Shown piece by piece: positions 16,013 through 24,642 of a DNA stretch of 54,050 nucleotides (position 1 is the first letter of the stretch; each line of letters begins with the position of its first letter). The stretch covers positions 1 through 54,050 of the forward strand of contig CAMAXT010000008.1 of the NCBI GenBank assembly GCA_945862295.1, written 5' to 3'. Under the pieces are notes generated by a model, which did no database searches, was not told the origin of the DNA, and saw nothing but the letters and a program-made list of their open reading frames with translations. Both the position numbers and the translations under genes were made by a program. This DNA is from Pseudobacteriovorax antillogorgiicola (GTDB lineage Bacteria; Bdellovibrionota_B; Oligoflexia; Oligoflexales; CAIYRB01).

Positions 16013-17929
16013 TTACCGCCACCTATTTTCTTTGTCGTCTTGCCAGCTGCTGACATCTAGTAACTGCGAATGAAATGAGTTTTCGGACAAGATAGTCAGT
16101 GTGTTCTCTAAACTGTCGTCGCCGCCTGCTGTCAGCTGAAGGTTTAAAAGATTCTCAACGTGGGGCGGCCCGACCCAGACATCGCGACGCCACTGAATGC
16201 AACGCCTGCCTGTTTCTTTGGAACAGTCGAGGCTCACAACATCGAGATTTTTAGCCTTTAGCCATTCGTTGATACGATCATCTACCCAGCCATGAATACG
16301 CCAAAAGATCGGGTTCACGTGGGCAGCGTAGGTGTCCGAGAGGTGGTCATAGCTCTCATCGTCCCAAACCCAGTTCGCCCTGGTCACAGAATTGCGAGTG
16401 ACTGGATCATCTTGAACCGGTCGAGCTCCAGAAAGGGGCGCGGACCAACGGGTATGCAGAGCATTGTGGACTGTCATTTCTAGGTAGGTGCCAAGCTGGC
16501 TAAGCGTTGAAAAATCGCCAATGGACTGTGATTGGTAATTTTGCTCCAATCTCGCAATGCGACGATAGCCTTCTTCGCTTTGATCAGATGTTTCAATAGA
16601 GGAAACTCGTAACGGAAAGTCTGGATCTTGCGGACGAGGGATGATTTTCCACGAATCATACATACGCAGGCCTTTGGCCTCGATAGCTGCACGAAGTTGG
16701 TCAATCATTATTCGGTGCATATAGAGAAAATCTTCGCCGGCACCGGTCGCCGCCGTTCTCTCAAAATCTGTCGCTCCATTCTGTCCATAAAGAATCGGTC
16801 GCGGTGGCGTCCAACCCATTTGGTCGATATTGCGCCGGTCCACAGCCGTAGTTGTCGGGCGTGCGTAGGAATTTCGTGAAGCATGCCACATATAATGGGC
16901 CAAGCGATGAGCGCGTTGTCCGAATTCAGCTCGCATCACTTTGTCACGTTCATCCGAAAGATTGCGCGGCATCTGGGAAGACGTTGCATCAGCGACGGTA
17001 ATCCGACAGTTAAATGCAACTCCGGATGGATTGATAATATGGAGACGAATCTGATCTAAACCATTGCGGAGGTTGACTATGTTAAACGTATTCGCCTGTG
17101 TCAGACTGCGAACTAACTCCTCATCATTAGATGCAGCGGTCCGGCTGGCTTGGATAAATAAACCAATCGTCGAAACATCGCAGCGCTCGGTTGTCGTTAC
17201 TGGCACAACATTGACAAAGACCTGACGGCTTGCCAACGGCCGAGTGAGAGGGAGTAAGACGGTGAAAGGGCCACGTGCATTGTTTGGCTGGGCAATCGTC
17301 CCCGAATAGTAGCTGCTCCCCGTCGATGGAGGCGTTTGCGGTGTAGGAGTGTCATTCGAATCATTTGGTGAAGATCCTCCGTCGGGACGAGTGACGCGTT
17401 CGAGGGCTTCGTACCAGTAACTATAAGCCATTCGATTCACCGGATTATCAAAATTGAGGGAGACAGGGATCGTGTCCCCTTCATTCCCATTCTTTGCCCT
17501 TCGCATACTACTGAGTATCACGGCGCGCAGTCGCGCTTCATTCAATGAAATCGTATTTTGTTTCTTGAGCGCTTTGAATTGCGCGTCCCAGCGTGTCGTA
17601 AAGTCACTCAAACCAAGGGTTCTACCCGGTCCTTCGCATTTTTCCCGATAATTGTTGCCAGAAAGTCCTTGAACATCAAATTCAGCATTCAGTTTTCCGC
17701 ACTGTTTTCTGACGACGATGTCTTCGTCACCGCCGGGAGTCGATCCATCAGGCGTCGTAATATAGTAAAGAATGGCCAGATTATTGCCGTCCGTTGTAAT
17801 CGTAATGATATCTTTTGTGCTAGATGAAGAATTCTGAATTGCCTTGCAGCCAGAAACCGAAGTGACAAGAAAACATAAAACAATGCGAACAACGTCAATC
17901 TTCAACATGGATGTCCCTCTTTCGGTCAT
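16013..17929 (-). CDS. Tyrosinase-like (type 3 copper) lipoprotein
   Basis: A 638-residue lipoprotein with lipobox SVSGC. The second half carries the marks of a type 3 copper centre: a candidate CuA His in LAHYMWHAS (about residue 343), a FLYMHR segment equivalent to the FLPWHR of tyrosinases (about 401), and for CuB the pair HNALH (about 490) plus NPIFWRIHGWVDD (about 540), equivalent to DPIFWLHHxxVD. Tyrosinases oxidise phenols to quinones; bacterial relatives such as PvdP mature pyoverdine. The N-terminal 300 residues, with a Pro/Ser/Thr-rich linker, are unassigned. The second CuB residue seems to be Gly rather than His (IHGW), so activity is uncertain. The ligand pattern is seen; function is inferred. 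Confidence 0.62.
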   Translation of the reverse strand: MTERGTSMLKIDVVRIVLCFLVTSVSGCKAIQNSSSSTKDIITITTDGNNLAILYYITTPDGSTPGGDEDIVVRKQCGKLNAEFDVQGLSGNNYREKCEGPGRTLGLSDFTTRWDAQFKALKKQNTISLNEARLRAVILSSMRRAKNGNEGDTIPVSLNFDNPVNRMAYSYWYEALERVTRPDGGSSPNDSNDTPTPQTPPSTGSSYYSGTIAQPNNARGPFTVLLPLTRPLASRQVFVNVVPVTTTERCDVSTIGLFIQASRTAASNDEELVRSLTQANTFNIVNLRNGLDQIRLHIINPSGVAFNCRITVADATSSQMPRNLSDERDKVMRAEFGQRAHRLAHYMWHASRNSYARPTTTAVDRRNIDQMGWTPPRPILYGQNGATDFERTAATGAGEDFLYMHRIMIDQLRAAIEAKGLRMYDSWKIIPRPQDPDFPLRVSSIETSDQSEEGYRRIARLEQNYQSQSIGDFSTLSQLGTYLEMTVHNALHTRWSAPLSGARPVQDDPVTRNSVTRANWVWDDESYDHLSDTYAAHVNPIFWRIHGWVDDRINEWLKAKNLDVVSLDCSKETGRRCIQWRRDVWVGPPHVENLLNLQLTAGGDDSLENTLTILSENSFHSQLLDVSSWQDDKENRWR

Positions 17930-18018
17930 GGACTAAAATGGCGCTAACACAAAGGAGAGCTACAGTTTATCGGAAGATTGATTCCTTTACCATCCAAGCC
18001 GATGCTCGTGCCCACCTT

Positions 18019-18333
18019 TTACTTCAAAATCACAGCTCCAGGATTGCCATAGAGACTTTTCGTCCAGGGAACAATCAGGTCTTTACAATCCCCCCTCCCC
18101 GTACCTATCGAAGTCAAGATGATATCTATGATGGCATTGTCTTTTGTTATGTCGATGGTCGCGGAGGTCTGGTTGCTGCCGTCCATAAAAACCAGCTTAT
18201 TGTAGTTCAAGTGCTTTTATTGCTTCAGCTCCCGGAGAGCTGTCGGATATAAAGAGAATATCCTTGTTTGGAGACAAGTCAAAATTTTTTACGCCAAGTA
18301 GGCTTGTACGGGACTTTAAGTTAGACGTTCTTA
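18019..18333 (-). pseudogene. Frameshifted reading-frame remnant, unknown protein
   Basis: On the minus strand, two protein-like stretches sit in adjacent frames. The upstream one contains LGVKNFDLSPNKDILFISD and ends at a TAA near 18207. The downstream one begins NYNKLVFMDGSNQTSATID and runs to a stop at 18019. A one-base shift near 18207 would join them into about 100 residues. No start is visible upstream. It is either a broken gene or chance open frame; no family is recognised. Confidence 0.35.
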
Positions 18334-18379
18334 AATGTGATCGCGATCATGCGCAAAACAACGCAAAAGTATATTCATT

Positions 18380-18880
18380 TCAAGAAGCTTTATCGAGCTT
18401 TTTTGGATTCGGAAAATCTAGAATCTCGTCAGTAAAAAATCGTTTTTTACAATCGTTAAGGGAGTTCTTAATCAGTACTTTCTTGAACGCCGTATCTATT
18501 CTGAGCCAGTCGGCTCTTTCGGAAGTCCCGATACCCGCTTCCTCTAGAGATTGACGCAGCAGTTCACTGCGCGCTGCAAACAGCTCTTCACCAATCATAA
18601 TGTGTTCGTGCGCATCAATTGGCATGCGGCCCCTGAACTCTTTCGGTCCGCCGAAGAGCATAACCATAAAGTCTGTTTGTTGATTTTCGATGTGTACCTG
18701 GTTGATACCAGCAAAAAATTTTCCCATCCAGTGGTCAGCATAGATTTTGTCATAGAAAATTTTATGGACTCTCTCGATTGTGGTACGACCACCGATTCGA
18801 TCAATCAGCTTTCTACCGCTTTGTGTTGCGGAGTCTGCAAGTTCAGTAGCTAGCATTGTATCTTCAAGCATTCTCGACAT
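18380..18880 (-). CDS. Truncated haemoglobin (group I-like)
   Basis: A 166-residue globin of the two-over-two type. IERVHKIFYDKIYADHWMGKFF carries the B-helix Phe-Tyr pair that binds ligand; LFGGPKEFRG is the Gly-Gly-Pro turn; DAHEHIMIG carries the proximal heme His. About 30 extra residues precede the fold. Truncated globins bind oxygen or nitric oxide and often detoxify NO. A strong AAGGAG site lies five bases before ATG 18880. No terminal oxidase or nitrosative-stress partner gene adjoins it; both flanks are decayed sequence. Confidence 0.85.
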   Translation of the reverse strand: MSRMLEDTMLATELADSATQSGRKLIDRIGGRTTIERVHKIFYDKIYADHWMGKFFAGINQVHIENQQTDFMVMLFGGPKEFRGRMPIDAHEHIMIGEELFAARSELLRQSLEEAGIGTSERADWLRIDTAFKKVLIKNSLNDCKKRFFTDEILDFPNPKKLDKAS

Positions 18881-19358
18881 TTTGGCTCCTTAGCAGGTCC
18901 ACCTTCAGATCGTCGAAATTTTGGAAAACTTGAGTAAAGTGATAGGTAGATTTAGGTTTAACAATGCTTGGATCTAAAGTCAGCTGACGTATTGGTAGGA
19001 GTTTCGAGGGTATATTCGAACCATCCACAGTCTTGGCAGATCGACAAATAGCCCGACTTTAATTGCCTCTAGCAGCACCGATTACCTGATTTTATAGACT
19101 CGGTTCTGAAATTGAGCGCAGGAGCATTATTTGTAGAAAAAATTTAATCTCGCGCGTTAAGGTTCATATTGCCATTTGAGCTGAGGCAAGCGACCGGCAG
19201 AAGTAAAGGTCCAATTATTGGTGAAGTCCCAGTTGGCGTAGACTGCGGTAGCTGACTTTTAATCACTGAAGTAGTCAATTTCGAATAGCTCCGATTACTT
19301 TAAAAAACGTAAAGTACCGTTTTCATCAACACGCCAAAATAAGATGTAACTGCACCGC
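18881..19358. other. Intergenic stretch, mostly decayed sequence
   Basis: No intact gene. The part nearest the globin presumably holds its promoter, which I could not recognise. The right part contains the remnant described at 19157-19350. Confidence 0.4.
19157..19350 (-). pseudogene. C-terminal remnant, possibly of a surface protein
   Basis: One minus-strand frame reads SYILFWRVDENGTLRFLK, stop, SELFEIDYFSD, stop, then ATAVYANWDFTNNWTFTSA followed by GRLPQLKWQYEP and a final stop at 19157. The last segment resembles the WxF...W...LPxLxW repeat ends found in large bacterial surface proteins. Two in-frame stops and the lack of a start point to a decayed gene. The family guess is weak. Confidence 0.35.
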
Positions 19359-19769
19359 CTAGTTCCCGTCTTGGCTCGCAAGATTTTCTAAAATAGGACA
19401 ATGAGGTCTTTGGTCACCAGTGCAATTTTTCGCAAGGTGCTTAAGAGTCTTGGTCATTTCTTGGAGTGCAAAAATCTTTTTTTCAAGTTCGTCGATGTGC
19501 TGAATTGCTAGAGCCTTGACATCTGAACTTGCGCGTGACTTGTTGCGCCAGAGACTTACCAGTTTTTTAATTTCTTTCATTGAGAAACCGAGACTACGTG
19601 CTCTTTTTACAAAAATTAGTATATGCACATCGGTTTCAGAATACTGCCTATAGCCGGTATCAGTGCGTAGGGGTTTTGGAATTATACCGATCGATTCGTA
19701 GTGTCTAATGAGGCGAGCGTTCATGCCGGATTGGTGAGCTGCTTCGCCAATATTAATCGATTTTTTCAT
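19359..19769 (-). CDS. cueR: MerR-family copper-responsive regulator (CueR-like)
   Basis: A 136-residue MerR regulator: N-terminal winged helix (MKKSINIGEAAHQSGMNARL, with LIRHYESIGI), a dimerisation helix, and a C-terminal metal loop with CTGDQRPHC. Two Cys spaced this way bind Cu(I) in CueR relatives. The start at ATG 19769 overlaps the copA stop as ATGA, so the two are translationally coupled; a longer frame from 19799 adds ten residues inside copA. CueR proteins bend promoters with an over-long 19-bp spacer, and two such promoters lie in this locus at 22076-22106 and 22158-22188. Confidence 0.88.
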   Translation of the reverse strand: MKKSINIGEAAHQSGMNARLIRHYESIGIIPKPLRTDTGYRQYSETDVHILIFVKRARSLGFSMKEIKKLVSLWRNKSRASSDVKALAIQHIDELEKKIFALQEMTKTLKHLAKNCTGDQRPHCPILENLASQDGN

Positions 19770-22030
19770 TTGAGTGGTCCTTGGCTTGCTGGTTTCCATC
19801 TTCTAAGTAGCAATGCATTACTGACGACGCTGACGCTGCTAAGTGCCATCGCTGCCCCTGCTATAATGGGACTGAGCAAACCCGCTGCTGCCAGTGGAAT
19901 ACCAACAACATTGTAGATAAATGCCCAAAAAAGATTTTGGCGAATCTTCGCATAGGTTCGGTTTGAGATATCGATGGCATCGGCGATGAGTAGTGGGTTA
20001 CCTCGCATTAAGGTAATACCGGCGGTGTGCATGGCGACGTCTGTTCCGGTCGCCATTGCGATACCAACATCGGCAGCTGCGAGTGCGGGAGCATCGTTGA
20101 TGCCGTCACCGACCATGGCAATGATTGCGCCCTCTTTTTTAAGAGCTTCAATGATGGATAGTTTTTCAGCCGGCATGACATTAAAGCGTAGTTCGGAAAT
20201 GCCAACAGCTGTCGCGACATTTCTTGCGCTGCCTTCGTTGTCACCGGTAATCATTATGGATGAAATGCCAAGGTTAGTTAACTTATTTACAGTTTCCGAT
20301 GATGTCTCCTTGATTTTGTCTCCAAAGGCAATCAGTGCGATTGCCTCAGCCTCTCCTTTTATTGCCACATATGAAACACTGTGACCGAGGCGTTGGTGGT
20401 TCTTGGCTTCGTTTAGGAATGCATTGGTTTCGATGCCTTGTTCTCGCATGAATACCTCTGTACCGATGAGGACTAGTTTGTCGTCAACCAGTCCTTCGAT
20501 GCCGCAACCTGGTGTATTTCTAATATTTTTAGCTGTTGAAAAGGTGAGTTGGTGTTTTGCAGCCTCAGCTAATACAGCTTTGGCAAGTGGATGTTCGCTG
20601 CCACTTTGTACTGCAGCCGCAAGCAAAAGTGCCTGACTACTTGATTGCTGTTTTGTAATTAGTCCAGTTACAAAGGGCTTTCCTTCAGTCAAGGTCCCCG
20701 TCTTATCAAAAGCAACCTTTGTCACCTTATGAGCTATCTCGAGAGCGTTGGCGTCTTTGATTAATATACCCGCCTTCGCCGCTTGACCCGTCCCAACCAT
20801 AATGGAAGTCGGGGTGGCAAGTCCAAGTGCGCAGGGGCAGGCGATAACCAGGACAGCGACTGCGTTGATAATTGCTGCTTCCCAATTTCCGTTCGTAAGA
20901 CCCCAGAAAAATAGTGTTGCCAAACTAATGACTAAAACAACTGGAACAAAGATCGCGCTGACTCGATCAACAGTACGCTGTATCGGTGCTTTTCCAGCTT
21001 GTGCGTTTTCTACTAAGCGAATCATGCGAGCTAAGACGGACTCCTGACCGATAGCTATCGTTTCCACTTCGATATGCCCTTCGCCATTAATTGAACCTCC
21101 AGTGACCTGATCGCCGATTTTTTTAATGACAGGTAAACTCTCACCGGTCAGAAGAGACTCGTCGACTTGGCTTTGCCCACTTCTGAGAATGCCGTCTACC
21201 GCGACTCTTTCGCCTGGTTTTATGATGACGATATCTTTTAATTTAATATCAGTGATACTGATTTCAATCTCAATGTCATTTCGGCGAATGCGTGCGGTAT
21301 CAGGTCGAAGAGCTTGCAGTGCATCAATAGCATCCGTTGTCTGTCTTTTTGCCCTTGATTCGAGGTACTTTCCTAAAAGAACGAGAGTGATAACGACTGA
21401 AGAACTTTCAAAATAGAGGTGGCTCATCTGTTCGTGGCTAGACGCGTTAGATACCCAGCCCAGTAGGAGGTAGTAAAGACTAAGTCCATAGGCAGCTGAG
21501 GTCCCGATAGCTACAAGTAAATCCATGTTCCCAGATTTGGCTTTCGCTGCTTTCCAGCCGGCCAAGTAGAATCTCCAGCCCAACCAAAATTGTACGGGGG
21601 TTGCGAGGACAAACTGAATCCAACCTGGCGGCATCCAGTGGTAGCCGAAAATAGAACCCAGCATTGGCGCTACAAGCGGGGCTGAAAGCAGAGCGGCTAT
21701 TATGAGCCGCTGTTTTTCTTGAGCGACTTTGGACTGTCTTTTTTCTAGGTCCTTTGCTTCTTGCTGTTTAGAGCGCGAGACGATAAGTGCAGCGGTGTAG
21801 CCTGCATGTTCGATTGCATCAATTACTAAGTTGTTCCCATTCTCAGGGGTTTTATAGGTGACGCGAGCGCGTTCAGTCGCTAAATTGACCTCGACGTTTT
21901 CTACTCCAGGAATGCGCCTTACCGATTTTTCGACCCGTGTTACGCAAGATGCGCAGGTCATGCCGCCGATATTGAATTCCTGAGTGAGTTGCTCGCTAGG
22001 ATTTTCCGCATTATTCTTAGTTTTCTTCAT
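19766..22030 (-). CDS. copA: Cu(I)-exporting P1B-type ATPase
   Basis: A 754-residue copper pump. One N-terminal heavy-metal domain (GGMTCASCVTRVE), then eight membrane helices, TGES in the actuator domain, the transport motif ACPCALGLATP, the phosphorylation site DKTGTLTEG, an HP-type motif (GSEHPLAKA), and hinge GDGINDAPALA. It uses ATP to export Cu(I) from the cytoplasm to the periplasm. ATG 22030 is preferred; the frame extends to a TTG at 22045. It is first in a two-gene unit with the cueR-like gene and is divergent from copZ and the multicopper oxidase. Confidence 0.95.
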   Translation of the reverse strand: MKKTKNNAENPSEQLTQEFNIGGMTCASCVTRVEKSVRRIPGVENVEVNLATERARVTYKTPENGNNLVIDAIEHAGYTAALIVSRSKQQEAKDLEKRQSKVAQEKQRLIIAALLSAPLVAPMLGSIFGYHWMPPGWIQFVLATPVQFWLGWRFYLAGWKAAKAKSGNMDLLVAIGTSAAYGLSLYYLLLGWVSNASSHEQMSHLYFESSSVVITLVLLGKYLESRAKRQTTDAIDALQALRPDTARIRRNDIEIEISITDIKLKDIVIIKPGERVAVDGILRSGQSQVDESLLTGESLPVIKKIGDQVTGGSINGEGHIEVETIAIGQESVLARMIRLVENAQAGKAPIQRTVDRVSAIFVPVVLVISLATLFFWGLTNGNWEAAIINAVAVLVIACPCALGLATPTSIMVGTGQAAKAGILIKDANALEIAHKVTKVAFDKTGTLTEGKPFVTGLITKQQSSSQALLLAAAVQSGSEHPLAKAVLAEAAKHQLTFSTAKNIRNTPGCGIEGLVDDKLVLIGTEVFMREQGIETNAFLNEAKNHQRLGHSVSYVAIKGEAEAIALIAFGDKIKETSSETVNKLTNLGISSIMITGDNEGSARNVATAVGISELRFNVMPAEKLSIIEALKKEGAIIAMVGDGINDAPALAAADVGIAMATGTDVAMHTAGITLMRGNPLLIADAIDISNRTYAKIRQNLFWAFIYNVVGIPLAAAGLLSPIIAGAAMALSSVSVVSNALLLRRWKPASQGPLK

Positions 22031-22075
22031 TATGACTTCTCTCAATTAATGGCTTTCAGGCATCTAGCTTAGAAT

Positions 22076-22106
22076 ACATTAATCCTTCCAATGATGGGAG
22101 GGTCAA
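22076..22106 (-). promoter_or_regulatory. CueR-type promoter for copA-cueR
   Basis: On the minus strand TTGACC (22106-22101) and TAATGT (22081-22076) are separated by exactly 19 bases that carry the imperfect dyad CCTCCC...GGAAGG, the CueR operator pattern. A 19-bp spacer is the hallmark of MerR-activated promoters. It lies about 45 bases upstream of the copA start. Confidence 0.75.
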
Positions 22107-22157
22107 GAAAGGAGTTAACATAATAAACCATTAAGAACGATTGAAAACAGGAAACCC

Positions 22158-22188
22158 TTGACCTTCCCATGGTGGTAAGCTTCATTAT
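22158..22188 (+). promoter_or_regulatory. CueR-type promoter for copZ-multicopper oxidase
   Basis: TTGACC (22158-22163) and CATTAT (22183-22188) are separated by 19 bases. The spacer begins CTTCCC directly after the -35 Cs, giving ACCTTCCC as in known CueR operators; the right half (GGTAAGC) is a weaker match. It lies 42 bases upstream of the copZ start and mirrors the minus-strand promoter 52 bases away. Confidence 0.75.
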
Positions 22189-22229
22189 ACGAAGCGTAGA
22201 GCTTTTTATCAGAATATAGAGAGGTATAT

Positions 22230-22436
22230 ATGTACGAGTTCAAGGTTCAGGGCATGACTTGCGGTGGTTGCGTTAAATCAGTCACAAATTCAATAAAGAA
22301 AGTCGATGCTGAAGCATCCGTTGAAGTTGATTTAAAGACACAAAGTATCAAGATCGACAGTAAAAAGATTCAAGGAGATTTTTCTGCTTCGATCTCGAAT
22401 GCCGGCTTTGATGTGATTTCTTCAAAAGTTATCTGA
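22230..22436 (+). CDS. copZ: Copper chaperone, heavy-metal-associated domain
   Basis: A 68-residue ferredoxin-like heavy-metal domain with the Cu(I) site MTCGGC near the N-terminus. CopZ carries Cu(I) in the cytoplasm and delivers it to the CopA pump or the regulator. AGAGAGG lies five bases before the ATG. The multicopper oxidase gene follows after six bases, so the two are cotranscribed from the CueR-type promoter at 22158-22188. Confidence 0.92.
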   Translation: MYEFKVQGMTCGGCVKSVTNSIKKVDAEASVEVDLKTQSIKIDSKKIQGDFSASISNAGFDVISSKVI

Positions 22437-22442
22437 TTTGAC

Positions 22443-24629
22443 ATGAAACTTTTTCGAAATTTGGAATTCCCGATGCAAGCTACTTCTTGTTTGAGAAATT
22501 TTTTGTTTTCATTGGTGCCTCTGTTTTTAGGCGTCGTCAGTACCGGATTCGCTGAAGCAAAAGTTGTAAAACACGAACTTGTCGTTACCCAAAAAGTAAT
22601 GAACGTGAGCGGCAAAATAGATGTTGATTTTGCTCTCGTCGTAAACGGAAGCATTCCTGCGCCAACGCTTGAATTTACTGAAGGCGACGATGTTGAAATA
22701 AAAGTAATCAACAAGATACCCACAGGAGAGGAAGTCTCGATTCATTGGCACGGCATACTATTGCCACCTGAAGAAGACGGCGTCGCGTATGTAAATACGC
22801 CACCAATTTTTAAGGACCAATCTCGAACCTTTAAATTTAAACTGCGCCAGCACGGTACCTACTGGTACCACTCCCACACTATGCTCCAGGAGCAAAAAGG
22901 CGTTTTTGGCGCTTTTATCGTCCATCCCAAAAAGAAAGAAATCGCATACGACCGGGACCTGGTTGCTGTTTTAAGCGATTGGTCTGATGAAGATGGCGAT
23001 CAAATCCTCAAGAACCTGCGTAAAGACGGTGATTACTACCTTTATAAAAAAGACTCGATGCGTTCATACTGGGGCGCACTAAAGGCAAAGTCGTTGGGGA
23101 CCTATCTCGCAAACGAACTCGACCGCATGGGTGGGATGGACCTCTCCGATGTTGGTTATGATGCTTTTCTAATCAATGGCAAAAAAGAGTCGCAGCTTGC
23201 GAGTGCAAAACCTGGAGACAAGATCCGTATTCGCGTTATTAATGCCGGGGCATCCAGTTATTTCTATGTTTCCTTAGGCGGCCTGCCAATGCAGGTGATT
23301 GCTGCAGATGGTACCGATATTGAGCCGGTACAAGCCAAAGAAATTCTTGTCGGGATGGCTGAGACTTACGACATACTTTTCACGGTGCCTGATGATAAAA
23401 ACTACGAACTGCGGGCAACGGTTCAAGATGTTACTGGTTATGTATCAGGATGGATCGGCAATGTAGCTGGTCAGAAAGTTGTTGCGGAGACGAAACCCCT
23501 TCCTGATTACTATGCGCCGATGGATCACGGTGGTGGCCATGGTTCCGGTCACGGAGATCACAGCCAGCACGGTGCAGAGGCGGTGGATCAATCTAAAATG
23601 GACCATGCGACAATGGATCATTCGAAGATTGGCAACGATAAAACTACGGAGTCCGTCCTACCTTCACTCAGCGTTGATTTGCTCAAGGCTAAAGAAAAAA
23701 CAGCCTTCTCAACCAATAAAACTGTCCACGACGTCAAACTCGTCCTAGGCGGCGATATGGAGCGCTATATTTGGCATATCAACGGCAAAGCATCCCACGA
23801 AGAGCGAAACATCATCATCAAAGAAGGAGACGTTGTTAGGTTCACATTTCAAAATGACACCATGATGCACCATCCCATGCATTTGCACGGACATTTTTTT
23901 AGGGTTGTAAATTCATATGGTGATTTCTCGCCTTGGAAACATACTGTTGATGTACCGCCGCATGGCACAAGAACAATTGAATTCTTTGCTAATGAACCCG
24001 GCGAATGGATGCTCCATTGTCACAACTTGTTCCACATGAAAACAGGAATGGCACGGGTGGTGAAGTATTCAACCTTTACTCCAAGTGCAGCTGTTGCAGG
24101 AGCCCAACATCATGACCCGCATCTGCATGAACACATTTATTTTGACGGTGAACTAAACGTCTCGACGGCATCGGCTGCCCTCGATCTAAGATTGTCGAGG
24201 ACATGGGACACCTTAGAGTTGGACATGCAGTCAGGCGAGTATGAAGCCTTTGCTAAAGGCACAGCCGATTTGGTCTACCGGCGGTGGCGATCGAACTTCT
24301 TTAACTTCCTGTTGGGTACGCAACAGAATTTCGCAGTGACAGAAGACCGGTCAAGAGTCTATGCGGGATTTGGTTACTTGCTGCCAATGCTTATTGAGTC
24401 GGATCTTGCGGTCGACAATAAAGGCGGAGTCGAGCTTGCTCTCGAAAAAAAGTTCCAATGGACCAAGTATGTTTATTCAGATCTGGAGGCCGAAATTTAC
24501 TATTTGCGTGACGAGCCGATCGAAACTGACTTAGAGGCAAATTTATTTTTTGCAAGCCGGTGGGATTGGGCTGGTGGGTTAGTGTTTCATGAAGATAGTA
24601 TTGAAGCCGCTGCTCGCTATAGATTTTGA
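22443..24629 (+). CDS. Multicopper oxidase (PcoA/CopA type) fused to CopB-like outer-membrane domain
   Basis: A 728-residue exported copper oxidase. After a signal peptide, three cupredoxin domains carry the copper ligands HWHGI, WYHSH, HPMHLHGHFF and HCHNLFHMKTGM; these make the type 1 and trinuclear centres that oxidise Cu(I) in the periplasm. A His/Met-rich insert (about 355-400, with MDHGGGHGSGHGDHSQH and MDHATMDHS) should bind copper. Residues about 555-728 are beta-rich, with alternating aromatic strands and a terminal Phe, and resemble PcoB/CopB, which is normally a separate outer-membrane protein. The fusion is seen in one uninterrupted frame; its membrane insertion is inferred. The start may instead be ATG 22473. 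Confidence 0.88.
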   Translation: MKLFRNLEFPMQATSCLRNFLFSLVPLFLGVVSTGFAEAKVVKHELVVTQKVMNVSGKIDVDFALVVNGSIPAPTLEFTEGDDVEIKVINKIPTGEEVSIHWHGILLPPEEDGVAYVNTPPIFKDQSRTFKFKLRQHGTYWYHSHTMLQEQKGVFGAFIVHPKKKEIAYDRDLVAVLSDWSDEDGDQILKNLRKDGDYYLYKKDSMRSYWGALKAKSLGTYLANELDRMGGMDLSDVGYDAFLINGKKESQLASAKPGDKIRIRVINAGASSYFYVSLGGLPMQVIAADGTDIEPVQAKEILVGMAETYDILFTVPDDKNYELRATVQDVTGYVSGWIGNVAGQKVVAETKPLPDYYAPMDHGGGHGSGHGDHSQHGAEAVDQSKMDHATMDHSKIGNDKTTESVLPSLSVDLLKAKEKTAFSTNKTVHDVKLVLGGDMERYIWHINGKASHEERNIIIKEGDVVRFTFQNDTMMHHPMHLHGHFFRVVNSYGDFSPWKHTVDVPPHGTRTIEFFANEPGEWMLHCHNLFHMKTGMARVVKYSTFTPSAAVAGAQHHDPHLHEHIYFDGELNVSTASAALDLRLSRTWDTLELDMQSGEYEAFAKGTADLVYRRWRSNFFNFLLGTQQNFAVTEDRSRVYAGFGYLLPMLIESDLAVDNKGGVELALEKKFQWTKYVYSDLEAEIYYLRDEPIETDLEANLFFASRWDWAGGLVFHEDSIEAAARYRF

Positions 24630-24642
24630 TTCTCGCGAGTTT

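Noticed and set aside
17911-18252. Plus-strand frame of 113 codons
   Set aside because: Overlaps the start of the tyrosinase-like gene and the minus-strand remnant; composition is not protein-like.
18336-18350. CRP-like site TGTGATCGCGATCAT, tempting in view of the cyclase
   Set aside because: Only the left half matches the CRP consensus well, it lies in or before a decayed frame, and no intact gene starts just downstream.
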